Assembly: GCF_001718795.1 (NCBI RefSeq)
Contig: NZ_CP013438.1
Span: 992,001 to 1,056,000, forward strand
Origin: Burkholderia latens
Lineage (GTDB): Bacteria; Pseudomonadota; Gammaproteobacteria; Burkholderiales; Burkholderiaceae
Direction: 5' to 3'
Length of the DNA stretch: 64,000 bases
Shown: positions 17,034 to 26,310 of the stretch, piece after piece
How the letters are laid out: each line of letters starts with the position of its first letter
How positions within the stretch are numbered: position 1 is the stretch's first letter
The notes under the pieces: generated by a model
What the model saw: the letters and a program-made list of their open reading frames with translations, nothing else
What the model was told of the DNA's origin: nothing
Databases searched by the model: none
Position numbers and translations under genes: made by a program

Positions 17034-18104
17034 ATGGGCGCACACGTCCCGCCGTCTTCCGATTCCGCCGCACGGCCGCGCGTTCAGCAGGTCGCCCGCG
17101 CCGTGCTGTACGCGGCGCTGCTGGTGCTCGCGCTGTGGGTGATCCGCGATTTTCTTCCGGCAATCGCATGGGCCTGCGTGATCGCGATCGCGCTGTGGCC
17201 GCTGCTGAAACGCTTCGAATCGGATCGCTGGTTCCGCAACCGGCCGACCCTGATCGCGACCGTGATCACCGCCGGCGTTTCGCTCCTCATCGTGCTGCCG
17301 GTCGCGATCGCGCTCGGGCAGGCGATCGCGCAGGCGCACGACCTGCGCATCTGGCTGCAGTCGATCCAGGACAACGGGATCGCGCTGCCCGACGTGATCA
17401 GCCGCCTGCCATACGGCGCCGCGCAGATCACCGAATGGTGGCAGGCCAATCTCGGTCATCCGCTGCACGCCGGCGCGGCGATGCATGGCGCGAGCGGCGA
17501 GAAGGTCATTGCGTTCGGTCGGCAGTTCGGATCGAAGCTCGCGCATGCGCTGTTCGAATTCGGCTTCATGCTGGTCACGCTGTTCGTGATCATGCGGGCC
17601 GGCCACAAGTTGTCCGGCGCATTGCAGCACGGTGTGCGGCGCGCGTTCGGCGCCGGCGGCGGCGAACTGATCGAGCGAATGGTTGCAGCCGTGTACGGCA
17701 CTGTAACGGGGCTCGTCGTCGTCGGGATCGGCGAAGGCGCGATTCTCGGCGTCGCGTATGCGCTGGCCGGCGTGCCGCATGCGGCGCTGCTCGGCCTCGT
17801 CACCGCCGTCGCGGCGATGCTGCCGTTCTGCGCGCCGATCGTGTTTTGCGGCGCGGCACTCTGGCTGTTCGTGCAAGGCGCGACGATGTGGGCCGTGGTG
17901 GTGCTGACGGTTGGCGTCGTGGTCGTGTTCGTTGCCGAGCATTTCGTGCGGCCGGTGCTGATCGGCAGTTCGACCCGCTTGCCGTTTCTGCTCGTGCTGT
18001 TCGGCATCCTCGGCGGCGCCGAAACGTTCGGGCTGATCGGGCTGTTCGTGGGTCCCGCGCTGATGACCGTGTTGACGATGCTGTGGGCCGAATGGGTCGC
18101 ATGA
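17034..18104 (+). CDS. AI-2E family transporter / UPF0118 membrane permease
   Basis: 356-residue inner-membrane protein of the AI-2E exporter/YdiK family. Hydrophobic segments run through residues ~20-60 and ~75-105, then ~185-205 and ~225-345 near the C-terminus, with a soluble loop around 110-180. The final segment (FGLIGLFVGPALMTVLTMLW) is the family signature. The ATG at 17034 has a GAGGT ribosome site; an upstream in-frame start at 16929 adds a non-conserved leader. Substrates are known for few members (autoinducer-2, Na+/H+), so none is claimed. It seems monocistronic. Confidence 0.88.
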   Translation: MGAHVPPSSDSAARPRVQQVARAVLYAALLVLALWVIRDFLPAIAWACVIAIALWPLLKRFESDRWFRNRPTLIATVITAGVSLLIVLPVAIALGQAIAQAHDLRIWLQSIQDNGIALPDVISRLPYGAAQITEWWQANLGHPLHAGAAMHGASGEKVIAFGRQFGSKLAHALFEFGFMLVTLFVIMRAGHKLSGALQHGVRRAFGAGGGELIERMVAAVYGTVTGLVVVGIGEGAILGVAYALAGVPHAALLGLVTAVAAMLPFCAPIVFCGAALWLFVQGATMWAVVVLTVGVVVVFVAEHFVRPVLIGSSTRLPFLLVLFGILGGAETFGLIGLFVGPALMTVLTMLWAEWVA

Positions 18105-18324
18105 CGATGCGCCCGGCCGCGCCGATTCTCCGCATCGGCTGGGCGGTGCGAACGCGTGCGCGGACCGCCGCGGCACCGCAACGGTTCGTGACGATTGCGC
18201 ACGCACCGGCCCGCGGACTGCGGCACATCGGACACAAGTCTCTACATTTCTTTTCGATCCGGACCCAAAGGTCTAGTAGCATGGGGCTTTCGATCACGCC
18301 GTGGCGCAGCAGATTTCCCCAAGC

Positions 18325-18699
18325 ATGCGATTGATTCCGATGTCCCGTCCCGCAGCCGCGCTGTCCGTGGCCGCCAGTTGCCTGATGCTGCATGGCTGCG
18401 CATGGTTCGACTCGTGGCTGCCGTTCTCGTATTCGCGCACGCCGCTGGCGAGGGCCGCGTCGAGGCACGGCGCGACGCGCGCCGACGTCGTCCGTGCGGG
18501 GGGCAACCCGCGCAGCGTCTGGATGGTGCGCAACGGCAGCGGCGTCTGCTACAACTACTTTATCGAGCACGGCAACGATCACCGTGCTTTCTTCGTCGTA
18601 TTCGACAACGCCGGCGCCGTCACGCAACACGGCTTCGATACGTGCATGGACGCAGACCGCAAGGGCGCGCTTCAGTCGCGCAAGAGCGCGTCGCGATAG
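18325..18699 (+). CDS. Putative lipoprotein, BamE/OsmE-like
   Basis: ~124-residue lipoprotein with the lipobox LMLHGC (Cys near residue 25), followed by a compact domain. The segment GATRADVVRAGGNPRSVWMVRNGSGVCYNYFI and the ending FFVVFDNAGAV resemble the small BamE/SmpA-OsmE fold, in which a helix pair packs on a three-stranded sheet. This is a weak, motif-level resemblance. Starts at 18301 (GTG), 18325 (ATG) and 18340 (ATG) are all possible; 18325 gives the best signal peptide. No operon partners. Hypothetical in function. Confidence 0.65.
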   Translation: MRLIPMSRPAAALSVAASCLMLHGCAWFDSWLPFSYSRTPLARAASRHGATRADVVRAGGNPRSVWMVRNGSGVCYNYFIEHGNDHRAFFVVFDNAGAVTQHGFDTCMDADRKGALQSRKSASR

Positions 18700-18738
18700 C
18701 ACGGCGGCAACGCGCTGCGCTAGCGTGTCATGTTGCCG

Positions 18739-19533
18739 TCACGCGATCGTGTCGACCACGCCGCCGTCCACCCGCAACGCCGCGCCCGTCGTTGCGGATG
18801 CCTGCGGCGAGCATACGTACACGACCAGGTTCGCAACTTCCTCCGTCGTCGCCGGCCGCCGGATGATCGAGCTCGAACGCTCGCTGCGCACGAACTCCAC
18901 CGCGATGTCGTCGATGCTACGGCCCGTTTCGTCGGCCTGCGCCTTCAGCATCTCGCGCACGCCTTCCGACATCGTCGGCCCCGGCAACACCGAATTGACC
19001 GTCACGTTCGTGCCGGCCGCGAGCTTTGCGAGGCCGCGCGCGATCGACAGCTGCGCGGTTTTCGTGAAGCCATAGTGAATCATGTCGACCGGGATGTTCA
19101 GGCCCGATTCGGATGAAATGAACACGATGCGCCCCGTATTGCGCGCGAGCATGCCCTTCAGGTAATGCCGCGCGAGCCGCACGCCGGACATCACGTTCAT
19201 CTGGAAGTAATGCTCCCACTCGGCGTCGTCGATGTCGAAGAACGCCTTCAGCCCGTAGATGCCCGCATTGTTGACGAGGATGTCCGCGTCCGGCGTGTGC
19301 TGCGCGATGCGTGCGGCGCCGGCGGCATCGGACAGGTCGGCGGCGACGCCGTCGACGTCCGCGTCGGGCACCGCGGCGCGCAGCTGTGCGCGTGCGGACT
19401 CGACCGATTTGTCGCTGCGTCCGTTCACGACGACGCGTGCGCCCGCGCGCGCGAGCCCTTCTGCGATTGCCAGCCCGATGCCGGCGGTGGAAGCGGTGAC
19501 GACCGCGGTCTTGCCTTTCAGATCGATGTGCAT
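18739..19533 (-). CDS. SDR family oxidoreductase
   Basis: 264-residue short-chain dehydrogenase. The glycine motif is the TASTAGIG variant (first Gly replaced by Ala), with NGRSDKS after beta-2 suggesting NADP(H) use. NNAGIYG, the catalytic Ser in VFISSESG and HYGFTK (Tyr-x3-Lys) are present. The C-terminal RVDGGVVDTIA is typical. 3-oxoacyl-ACP reductase-like, but isolated, so the substrate is unknown. It is divergent from the AraC gene at 19693, which may regulate it. Confidence 0.9.
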   Translation of the reverse strand: MHIDLKGKTAVVTASTAGIGLAIAEGLARAGARVVVNGRSDKSVESARAQLRAAVPDADVDGVAADLSDAAGAARIAQHTPDADILVNNAGIYGLKAFFDIDDAEWEHYFQMNVMSGVRLARHYLKGMLARNTGRIVFISSESGLNIPVDMIHYGFTKTAQLSIARGLAKLAAGTNVTVNSVLPGPTMSEGVREMLKAQADETGRSIDDIAVEFVRSERSSSIIRRPATTEEVANLVVYVCSPQASATTGAALRVDGGVVDTIA

Positions 19534-19692
19534 GAGCGTACCGGTTGAAGAGGGAACGAAACCCGCCGCGCGTGCCGCGGGGCCGGAATTCGAAGCTTAG
19601 GCGATTCGGCGGCGAATTGTCGGCTCGCGGTTGCATCGCGCCGCGCGCTCTTGTACGGTGTGCGTTCGCCGTCCGATCCGGGAGTCCGTCGC

Positions 19693-20541
19693 GTGAGCCG
19701 TTCCGCCCATACCGTTACCGTGCCGTCGCCGTTCTGGCGGGACGCCGCGTTGCCGTTCATCGAGGTGCGCACCGTCGACGACGGGCGCGCGATCTGCTAC
19801 GCGAAGCACACGCACGACACGTTTTCGGTCGGCGCGATCGTCGGCGGCACGAGCACCTATCTGAACGGCGCGACGAAGGAACACGTCGGGCGCGGCGTGC
19901 TCGTGATCATCGATCCGGAGCAGGTGCATGCGTGCAATCCGTATGGCCCGGACGCGTGGGCGTACCGAATGGTCTACGTGGACGTGCCGTGGCTCGCACG
20001 GCTTCAGCATTCGCTGGGACACGACCCGAATCGCGATTTTCACGGGTTTTCGCCGAAGTTGACGGAGCGCCGCGATCTGTTCGCGCAGTTCGGCCGTTTT
20101 TACCGTACGCTCGTCGCGCCGGGCATCGATCCGCTCGGCAAGGAAAGCGCGGCCGTTGAATTCTTCACGCAGCTGCACGGCGCGCTCGACCGCACGTTGC
20201 CGAACGACGCGCGCCGCGGAACCGACAACGCGAAGCTCGCGCGCGCGGCCGACTACATTGCGTCGCATTGCCGCGACGCCGTCACGCTGGATGCGATCTG
20301 CGCGGCGGCCGACCTGTCGCCGTCGTACCTGATCCGGGCGTTCAACGCACGTTACGGGATGACGCCGCATGCTTTCCTGATCGATCGGCGCGTGCAATAC
20401 GGCCGCGCCGAATTGCGCCGCGGCCGGCCGATCGCCGACGTCGCGCTCGATGCGGGCTTCGCGGACCAGGCGCACTTCCAGCGCGCGTTCCGGCGCATCG
20501 CGGCCGCGACGCCGGGGCAGTATCGAAGCGCGGCAAACTGA
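19693..20541 (+). CDS. AraC family transcriptional regulator
   Basis: 282-residue regulator. The N-terminal cupin-like sensor (residues ~20-140; HTHDTFSVGAIVGGTSTY and DPEQVHACNPYG) is followed by a double HTH (about 180-280; DAICAAADLSPSYLIRAFNARYGMTPHAFLIDRRV and DVALDAGFADQAHFQRAFRRIAAATPGQYR). GTG 19693 is preceded by GGGAG at 8 nt; the longer frame from 19651 is not supported. It lies divergent from the SDR gene and convergent with a LysE exporter; this AraC subclass often sits beside LysE genes. Confidence 0.88.
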   Translation: MSRSAHTVTVPSPFWRDAALPFIEVRTVDDGRAICYAKHTHDTFSVGAIVGGTSTYLNGATKEHVGRGVLVIIDPEQVHACNPYGPDAWAYRMVYVDVPWLARLQHSLGHDPNRDFHGFSPKLTERRDLFAQFGRFYRTLVAPGIDPLGKESAAVEFFTQLHGALDRTLPNDARRGTDNAKLARAADYIASHCRDAVTLDAICAAADLSPSYLIRAFNARYGMTPHAFLIDRRVQYGRAELRRGRPIADVALDAGFADQAHFQRAFRRIAAATPGQYRSAAN

Positions 20542-20686
20542 GCGGCGGAAACGGCGGGCCGATGCGGCATGCAGATCGCACACCGCAGACCGCATGCGCC
20601 ACGTCGGGCGACGCGTTACATCGTCATTCGCCGGCGGCACCTGCGCAACTGTGCAACCTGCGACAACGACATCCGCCGCGACGATC

Positions 20687-21283
20687 CTAAACGTCGAGCA
20701 GATAAAGTGCGCTGCCTGCCAGCAGCAACGCCATCGCGCGGTTGAACAAGCGCATGCGCCGCGCATTGGCGAGCCGATGCCGCAGCGACGCTCCCGCATA
20801 CGCCCAGCACGCGATCGACGCGAAACAGATCACCAGGTACAGCGCCGCGAACTGCCACACCTGCGCGCGATCGCCGTCGGCCGCATACGCGCCCATCGCG
20901 GCCACGCACGCGAGCCACGCTTTCGGATTCAGCCATTGCATCGCCGCGCCGGCCGCCGCTGACGGGCCGGCCGTATTCCGCGCGTCGTCATCGGTGGGCA
21001 ACCGGCCGTCATCGAGCGCGAGCCGCAGCGCAAGGTACAGCAGGAACGCGATCCCGGACCACTGGATCGCGGTGGTTAGCATCGGCCAGCGCGCGAGCAC
21101 CGCGTGCAGCCCGAGGCCGATCAGCAGAAACAGCGCGACGAAGCCGAGCGTCGCGCCGGCCGCATACCGCAGGCTCGCGCCCAGACCGTGGCGCGCGCCC
21201 GCGCTGAGCGCGACGATGTTGACGGGACCGGGCGTGATCGACGACGCCAGCGCGAACGCGGCCATCGAAACCAGCATGCTCAT
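20687..21283 (-). CDS. LysE family translocator
   Basis: 198-residue membrane exporter of the LysE/RhtB superfamily (amino acid or homoserine lactone efflux). The N-terminus ASSITPGPVNIVALSAGARHG is the signature helix. Five to six hydrophobic segments follow, with WLNPKAWLACVAAMGAY the conserved mid-protein motif. The start at 21283 has GGAGG at 6 nt. Substrate undetermined. It shares no strand with its neighbours, so is probably monocistronic and perhaps under the neighbouring AraC protein. Confidence 0.88.
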   Translation of the reverse strand: MSMLVSMAAFALASSITPGPVNIVALSAGARHGLGASLRYAAGATLGFVALFLLIGLGLHAVLARWPMLTTAIQWSGIAFLLYLALRLALDDGRLPTDDDARNTAGPSAAAGAAMQWLNPKAWLACVAAMGAYAADGDRAQVWQFAALYLVICFASIACWAYAGASLRHRLANARRMRLFNRAMALLLAGSALYLLDV

Positions 21284-21377
21284 CAAATGCCTCCATGCGA
21301 TAGTCAAAGTCGCATCGAGACTAAAGAAGCCGAGCGCGCCGGTATTGAAGAAAACTGCCCTCGGCGCGCCGCCGCCG

Positions 21378-22823
21378 TCAATGCAATGCGCGCGGCGCGG
21401 GCGCCGGGCGCAGCGGTTGCGGATCGTCGGCGTCGTTCGTGCGCATCGGGCCGCCGCCCGGTTGTGTCGACACCGAGAAACCAAACGTATTGATCCCGCC
21501 CGAGCATGCGACGAACACGCTGCCGCCATGCATTTCCGCGACGGCCTTGACGATCGACAGCCCGAGCCCGTGATTCTCCTTGCTGTTCGCGCGCGCCTCT
21601 TCGAGGCGGTAGAAGCGCTCGAACACGTGCGAGCGTTGCACGGGGTCGATCGGCTCGCCCGGATTCGCGACCGACACGTCGACGAGCGAGTCGTGCCGCG
21701 TGATCGTCACGGTCAGCGTCGAGCCGGGCGCCGAATGCTGGATCGCGTTGATCAGCAGGTTCGTCATCGCGCGGCGGAACAGCGAAGGATCGACGGCCGC
21801 ACGCGCGTCGCCATGCAGTTCGGCACGCAGTTGCGCCTCGTCGAGCGGGATCTCGAGGAAATCGAGCATGCGCCGCACTTCGTCGGCGAGCGACACTTGC
21901 TTCAGATCGGTCGCGCGTTCGCCGCGATCGCTGCGCGACAGAAACAGCATGTCATTGATGATCACGCGCAGCCGTTCGAATTCCTCGAGGTTCGACTGCA
22001 GCGTCTGGCGCATCCGGTCGACCGAGCGGTCGCGGCTCGTCAGCGCGACCTGGGTCTGGCCGATCAGGATGCTGATCGGCGTGCGCAACTCGTGCGCGAC
22101 GTCGGCATTGAACGCCTCGAGCCGCGCATAAGTCTGCTGGATGCGCTCGAGCGCACCGTTGAACGACGCCGCGAGATCGCGCAGCTCGGTCGGCAGCGCG
22201 TCGGTGTGCAGCCGCTGGCGGCGATTGGTCGCGCTGATCGCCGCGGCATCCTGCGACAGCCGCTCGAGCGGCGCGAGCCCGAAGCGGGCAACCGCGCGGC
22301 TCAGCAGCAGCGTGAGCACGGTCGCCGTCGCAATCAGCGCCGCGAGCGTCCACGCGAAACGGCGCAGCATCCGCTGCGTGCGCTCGCACGACGACGCAAC
22401 GATCAGCTTCACGTCCGGACGCTCGCCGCTGCCTGCGATCGCGACGGTCTTCGTCATCACGTCGTAGCTGCTGTTGTTGAGCGCGTACTGCTGGAATGCA
22501 CCGAAAGGTCGGCCGACGGGCACGCCGTCGACCGGATGGCCGTAGCGGAAATCGGCGTCGGGGCTGTCGACGTGGTAGCGCGTCGACCCGTCGGGCGGTT
22601 CCAGGTCGGCAAGCTTTTCCTGCATCAGCCGGCCGCGCACGGCCGTCGTCGCGTGCGACACGATCATCTGCGCGACCTTCGCACGCGTGTCGATCGTTGC
22701 GCGCAGCTCGGCGAGCAACTGGCGCTCCATCATCACGAACAGCCCGCAGCCGACCAGCGTGAACACGAGCAGCGACACGATGCCGAACATCGCCGACAGG
22801 CGCAGGGTGATCGAGCGTTTCAT
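21378..22823 (-). CDS. Two-component sensor histidine kinase (CusS/IrlS-like)
   Basis: 481-residue inner-membrane kinase: TM1 at ~12-32, a periplasmic sensor loop at ~35-155, TM2 at ~158-178, HAMP, then the phosphoacceptor His244 in FNADVAHELRTPISIL. The N box is NLLINAIQHSAP and the G box is ENHGLGLSIVKAVAEMHGG. The periplasmic domain is of the heavy-metal-sensor-kinase type, though no His/Met-rich metal cluster is obvious. The start overlaps the response-regulator stop by 4 bp (ATGA), showing translational coupling. Last gene of the RND operon. Confidence 0.92.
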   Translation of the reverse strand: MKRSITLRLSAMFGIVSLLVFTLVGCGLFVMMERQLLAELRATIDTRAKVAQMIVSHATTAVRGRLMQEKLADLEPPDGSTRYHVDSPDADFRYGHPVDGVPVGRPFGAFQQYALNNSSYDVMTKTVAIAGSGERPDVKLIVASSCERTQRMLRRFAWTLAALIATATVLTLLLSRAVARFGLAPLERLSQDAAAISATNRRQRLHTDALPTELRDLAASFNGALERIQQTYARLEAFNADVAHELRTPISILIGQTQVALTSRDRSVDRMRQTLQSNLEEFERLRVIINDMLFLSRSDRGERATDLKQVSLADEVRRMLDFLEIPLDEAQLRAELHGDARAAVDPSLFRRAMTNLLINAIQHSAPGSTLTVTITRHDSLVDVSVANPGEPIDPVQRSHVFERFYRLEEARANSKENHGLGLSIVKAVAEMHGGSVFVACSGGINTFGFSVSTQPGGGPMRTNDADDPQPLRPAPAPRALH

Positions 22824-23515
22824 GCGTGCCGCTCCGCGTCGCCTTCGTCGCGCGCCTCCAGCACGTAGCCCATCCCGCGGATCGTGTGCAGCAGCTTCTC
22901 CGCGAACGGGCCGTCGAGCTTCGCGCGCAGGCGCTTGATCGCGGTTTCGACGACGTTCGCGTTGCTGTCGAAGTTCACGTCCCACACGAGTTCGGCGATC
23001 GTCGTCTTCGACAGCACTTCGCCGCTGCGCCGCGCGAGCACGCCGAGCAGCTGGAATTCCTGTGCGGTCAGATCGAGGCGCGTGCCGTCGCGGGTCGCGC
23101 GGCGGCCGATCAGGTCGACGCGCAGGTCGCCGATCGAGATCAGCGTCGATTCCTGCACGCGTGCACGGCGGGTCAGCGCGCGCAGCCGCTCGATCAGTTC
23201 GAGAAACGAGAACGGCTTGGTCAGATAATCGTCGGCGCCGCCGCGCAACCCGCGCACGCGATCGTCGACGCGGTCGCGCGCGGTCAGCATGATCACCGGC
23301 GTCTGCTTCTGTGCGCGCAACGCGCGCAGCACGCCGAAGCCGTCGAGCTTCGGCAGCATCACGTCGAGCACGACGACGTCGTAATCGAATTCGACGGCCT
23401 TCCATGCGCCGTCCTCGCCGTCGAGCGCGGTATCGACGACCCAGCCTTCCTCGGTCAGGCCGCTCTTCAGGTATTCGACGACTTTCGGTTCGTCTTCGAC
23501 GATCAGGACTTTCAT
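22820..23515 (-). CDS. OmpR/PhoB-type response regulator (CusR/IrlR-like)
   Basis: 231 residues. The receiver domain has the acidic pair E7/D8, phosphoacceptor Asp51 in VVVLDVMLPKLDGFG, and the LTKPF Lys. A C-terminal winged helix includes SNANVVETAIKRLRAKLD and the closing HTIRGMGYVLE. Closest in style to heavy-metal response regulators (CusR, CopR, B. pseudomallei IrlR). Placed 21 bp after the outer-membrane factor gene and overlapping the kinase, so it is transcribed with the pump it presumably activates. Confidence 0.93.
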   Translation of the reverse strand: MKVLIVEDEPKVVEYLKSGLTEEGWVVDTALDGEDGAWKAVEFDYDVVVLDVMLPKLDGFGVLRALRAQKQTPVIMLTARDRVDDRVRGLRGGADDYLTKPFSFLELIERLRALTRRARVQESTLISIGDLRVDLIGRRATRDGTRLDLTAQEFQLLGVLARRSGEVLSKTTIAELVWDVNFDSNANVVETAIKRLRAKLDGPFAEKLLHTIRGMGYVLEARDEGDAERHA

Positions 23516-23536
23516 GGGCGTATTTGCGTAACCGGG

Positions 23537-25045
23537 TTAGGGGCCGACGCTCGCGGCGGGCTGCGGGCCGGCCGCCGCGACGTCGGTCGATGCGGCGGCG
23601 CCGTCCCAGCCGCCGCCGAGCGCCTTCGCGAGAAACACGACGAGCGCCGCGCGCTGGCCCTGGATCTGCACGGCCTGGCGTTCGCTCGTCAGCAACTGCT
23701 GCTGGGCCGTCAGCACGTCGATGAACGGCGTCAGGCCGCCGGCGTAGCGGTCCTGCGCGAGCGAGACCAGCTTGCGCGCGTCGTCGACGGCCGCCGATGC
23801 CTGTTGCGCCGCCTGCGCGAGCACCGACAGCCCCGTCACCGCATTCTGCACCTCCTGGAACGCGGTGAGCACCGTCTGCCGGTAACCGGCCTGCGCGGCC
23901 ACGTAGCCGGCCTGCGCGAAGTCGACGCCGGCCTTCAGCTTGCCGCCCTGAAACAGCGGTTGGCTTACCGACGCGCCGACCGACCACAGCAGCGCCGGCA
24001 CGGTGAACAGCGCGGAGAAGCGCGTCGCATCCCAGCCGATGTCCGGCGACAGTGCGATGCGCGGGAAATACGCGGCGCGCGCGACGCCGATCTGCGCATT
24101 CGCAGCGGCCATCGCGCGCTCGGCCGACGCGACATCGGGCCGCCGCTGCAGCAGGTCGCTCGGCATGCCGGTCGGCAGCGCCGGCGCGTTGATCGGCACG
24201 ACGCGCGGCGGCAGCGAGAATGCGGGGGCCGGCGTGCCGACCAGCGTCGCGATCGCCGTTTCGACCTGTGCGCGCTGCTGAATCAGCAACTGCGCCTGCG
24301 TGCGCGTCGCATCGAGCTGTGCGCGTTGCTGTAGCAGGTCGAGGCCGGACACGGCGCCGAGATCGTGGCGCGCGCTCACGTAGTCGAGCGCCTTCTGCTG
24401 CAGGTCGATCGAACGCCTGACGACGTCGATCTCGGCGTCGAGCTCGCGCAACGCGAAATAGCTCGATGCGAGGTCGGCCGTCAGCACCAGGCGCGCGTTC
24501 GCAAAATCGTCGCGCGCCTGCTCGGAGCTGGCCTGCGCGGCTTCGAGGTTGCGCTGCACGCGGCCGAACAGGTCGAGCTCGTAGCTGACGCTCGCGCCGA
24601 CCTGGATCTCGTTCTGCACGGTCGACATGCTTTTCGTCGCGTAGTTGGTCTGCGGCCGGTCGCCGGAGATCTTGAAGCGCTGGCCGCTCGCGTTCAGCCC
24701 GACGGCCGGATATTGCGCGGACGCAACCGACGCGAGTGTCGCCTTTGCCTGCTCGTAACGCGCGGCGACGGCCTTCAGGTTCTGGTTGTTGCGCAGCGCG
24801 TCGGCTTCGAGCGCATCGAGCTGTGCGTCGCCGAATGCGGTCCACCAGGCCGGGTCGAGCGGCGCGCGGGCCGGCGCGGCCGGGTGCCAATACGCGTCGG
24901 CCGGATCGAGCCGCCACGTGGCCGGCGTGTCGACGGCGGGGCGCCGGTAGTCGGGGCCGACCATGCAGCCGGCCAGCGCCGCGGCCGCGCCGAGCGCGAC
25001 GGCGCCGATCGCGGCGGAGCGCAGGCGGGCGCGCATCGCGCTCAC
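23537..25045 (-). CDS. RND efflux outer-membrane factor (NodT/OprM family lipoprotein)
   Basis: 502-residue TolC-like channel with a lipoprotein signal (AAALAGC, Cys near 27) and the MVGPDYRRPAV start of NodT-type factors. Two OEP repeats follow. The first has YELDLFGRVQRNLEAAQAS and SYFALRELDAEI; the second has RRPDVASAERAMAAANAQIGVARAAYFP and GLTPFIDVLTAQQQLL. The gene overlaps the adaptor stop by 4 bp (ATGA). It completes the tripartite pump with the two genes upstream in the operon. Confidence 0.94.
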   Translation of the reverse strand: MSAMRARLRSAAIGAVALGAAAALAGCMVGPDYRRPAVDTPATWRLDPADAYWHPAAPARAPLDPAWWTAFGDAQLDALEADALRNNQNLKAVAARYEQAKATLASVASAQYPAVGLNASGQRFKISGDRPQTNYATKSMSTVQNEIQVGASVSYELDLFGRVQRNLEAAQASSEQARDDFANARLVLTADLASSYFALRELDAEIDVVRRSIDLQQKALDYVSARHDLGAVSGLDLLQQRAQLDATRTQAQLLIQQRAQVETAIATLVGTPAPAFSLPPRVVPINAPALPTGMPSDLLQRRPDVASAERAMAAANAQIGVARAAYFPRIALSPDIGWDATRFSALFTVPALLWSVGASVSQPLFQGGKLKAGVDFAQAGYVAAQAGYRQTVLTAFQEVQNAVTGLSVLAQAAQQASAAVDDARKLVSLAQDRYAGGLTPFIDVLTAQQQLLTSERQAVQIQGQRAALVVFLAKALGGGWDGAAASTDVAAAGPQPAASVGP

Positions 25046-26274
25046 GACTTCGCTCCGGCAACCGCGGACGCCGGTTTTGCCGGCGGCGCGGCCTGCACGA
25101 CGACCGTGTCGCCGTTCGCAAGCGCGTCGCCCGGGTTTTCGACGAGGCGGTCGTTCGGCGTCAGCGGGCCGTCGACTTCGAGCGTCTGCCCGATCGTTCG
25201 CACGACGGTCACGGCTTTCAGATGCACGCGGCCGTTCGCGTCGACGGTCGCGACCGTCGGCCCTTCGCCGCGGAACAGCAACGTATTGGCCGGAATCTGC
25301 AGGCGGCCGACCGGCGTCATCGGCAGCGTCGCCTGCACGTACGCGCCGGGCAGCAGCCGTCCGTCCGGGTTCGGCAGCGTGATCTCGATCTGCAGCGAAC
25401 GGGTCGCGACGTCGATCGCCTGCGACGTGCGGGTAATCGTGCCGTCGAAGGTCTGACCGGGCAGCTCGGCCTGCGCGACGCTCACGTGCTGGCCGACCTT
25501 GATCTGCTGCGCATAGGCCTGCGGCACCTGCACGTAAAGGCGCAGCCGGTCGGCCTGCACGACCGTGAACAGCGAGCGGCCCGCGTTGCCGGAACTGACG
25601 AGATCGCCGACGTCGACGTTGCGCTGCGTGACGATCCCGTCGATCGGCGCGACGATGCGCTGGAAGCCCTTCAGCTCGGTGAGCCGGCGCATGTTCGCGT
25701 CGGCCGCCGCGAGCGTCGCCGTGCCCTGGTTGAACGCGCCTTGCCGGTCGTCGAACTCCTGCTGCGACACCGCATCGCGCTGGCGCAACTGCTGCGCTCG
25801 CTCGAACGACGTCTTCGCGAGCGCGAGCGCGGCCTGCGCCTGCTGGCGCTGCGCGGTGGCCTGCGCGAGTTCCTGGTTCAGCTCGGGCGTATCGAGCTCG
25901 GCGAGCACCTGCCCCTGTTTCACGTGCGCGCCGATGTCGGCCTGCCAGCGCAGTACGTAGCCGCTGGCACGCGCATAAATCGGCGCCTCGACGAAGCCGC
26001 GCAGCGTGCCGGGCAGCGTCAGCTTGCCGCCGGTTGCCGCATCGACCGGATGCGCGACGCTCACGTACTGGCGCGTGTTCTGCTCGGCGACCGCGTCGAG
26101 GTGATGGCGGTTGAGCACGTTGACGACGATCGTGCGCGCCGCGCCGGCGGCCAGCAGCACGCCGATCACGATCAGGACGAGCCGCCCGCGCCGCGACACC
26201 GACGTGCGCGTCGGCAGGTGCATGCCGTGTTCGTTCACCTGGATGCCGACGGAGCTGTGATGTTTCTCTTCCAT
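25042..26274 (-). CDS. RND efflux periplasmic adaptor (membrane fusion protein)
   Basis: 410-residue HlyD/AcrA-type adaptor. N-terminal membrane anchor at ~27-45, then the barrel-sandwich (lipoyl) half-motif GYVLRWQADIGAHVKQGQVLAELDTPEL. A long alpha-hairpin (about 115-190, QATAQRQQAQAALALAKTSFERAQQL) and the matching half VAPIDGIVTQRNVDVGDLV come next. ATG 26274 (MEEKHHSS) is preferred over a TTG at 26286. It lies 36 bp after the RND pump gene and overlaps the outer-membrane factor, a tightly coupled set. Confidence 0.93.
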   Translation of the reverse strand: MEEKHHSSVGIQVNEHGMHLPTRTSVSRRGRLVLIVIGVLLAAGAARTIVVNVLNRHHLDAVAEQNTRQYVSVAHPVDAATGGKLTLPGTLRGFVEAPIYARASGYVLRWQADIGAHVKQGQVLAELDTPELNQELAQATAQRQQAQAALALAKTSFERAQQLRQRDAVSQQEFDDRQGAFNQGTATLAAADANMRRLTELKGFQRIVAPIDGIVTQRNVDVGDLVSSGNAGRSLFTVVQADRLRLYVQVPQAYAQQIKVGQHVSVAQAELPGQTFDGTITRTSQAIDVATRSLQIEITLPNPDGRLLPGAYVQATLPMTPVGRLQIPANTLLFRGEGPTVATVDANGRVHLKAVTVVRTIGQTLEVDGPLTPNDRLVENPGDALANGDTVVVQAAPPAKPASAVAGAKS

Positions 26275-26310
26275 GAATTCAACCAATTCAACCGGGTAGT
26301 AGGGCGAAAA

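Noticed and set aside
26275..26310. Alternative TTG start for the adaptor protein at 26286
   Set aside because: No ribosome site and the added residues are not adaptor-like; ATG 26274 preferred.
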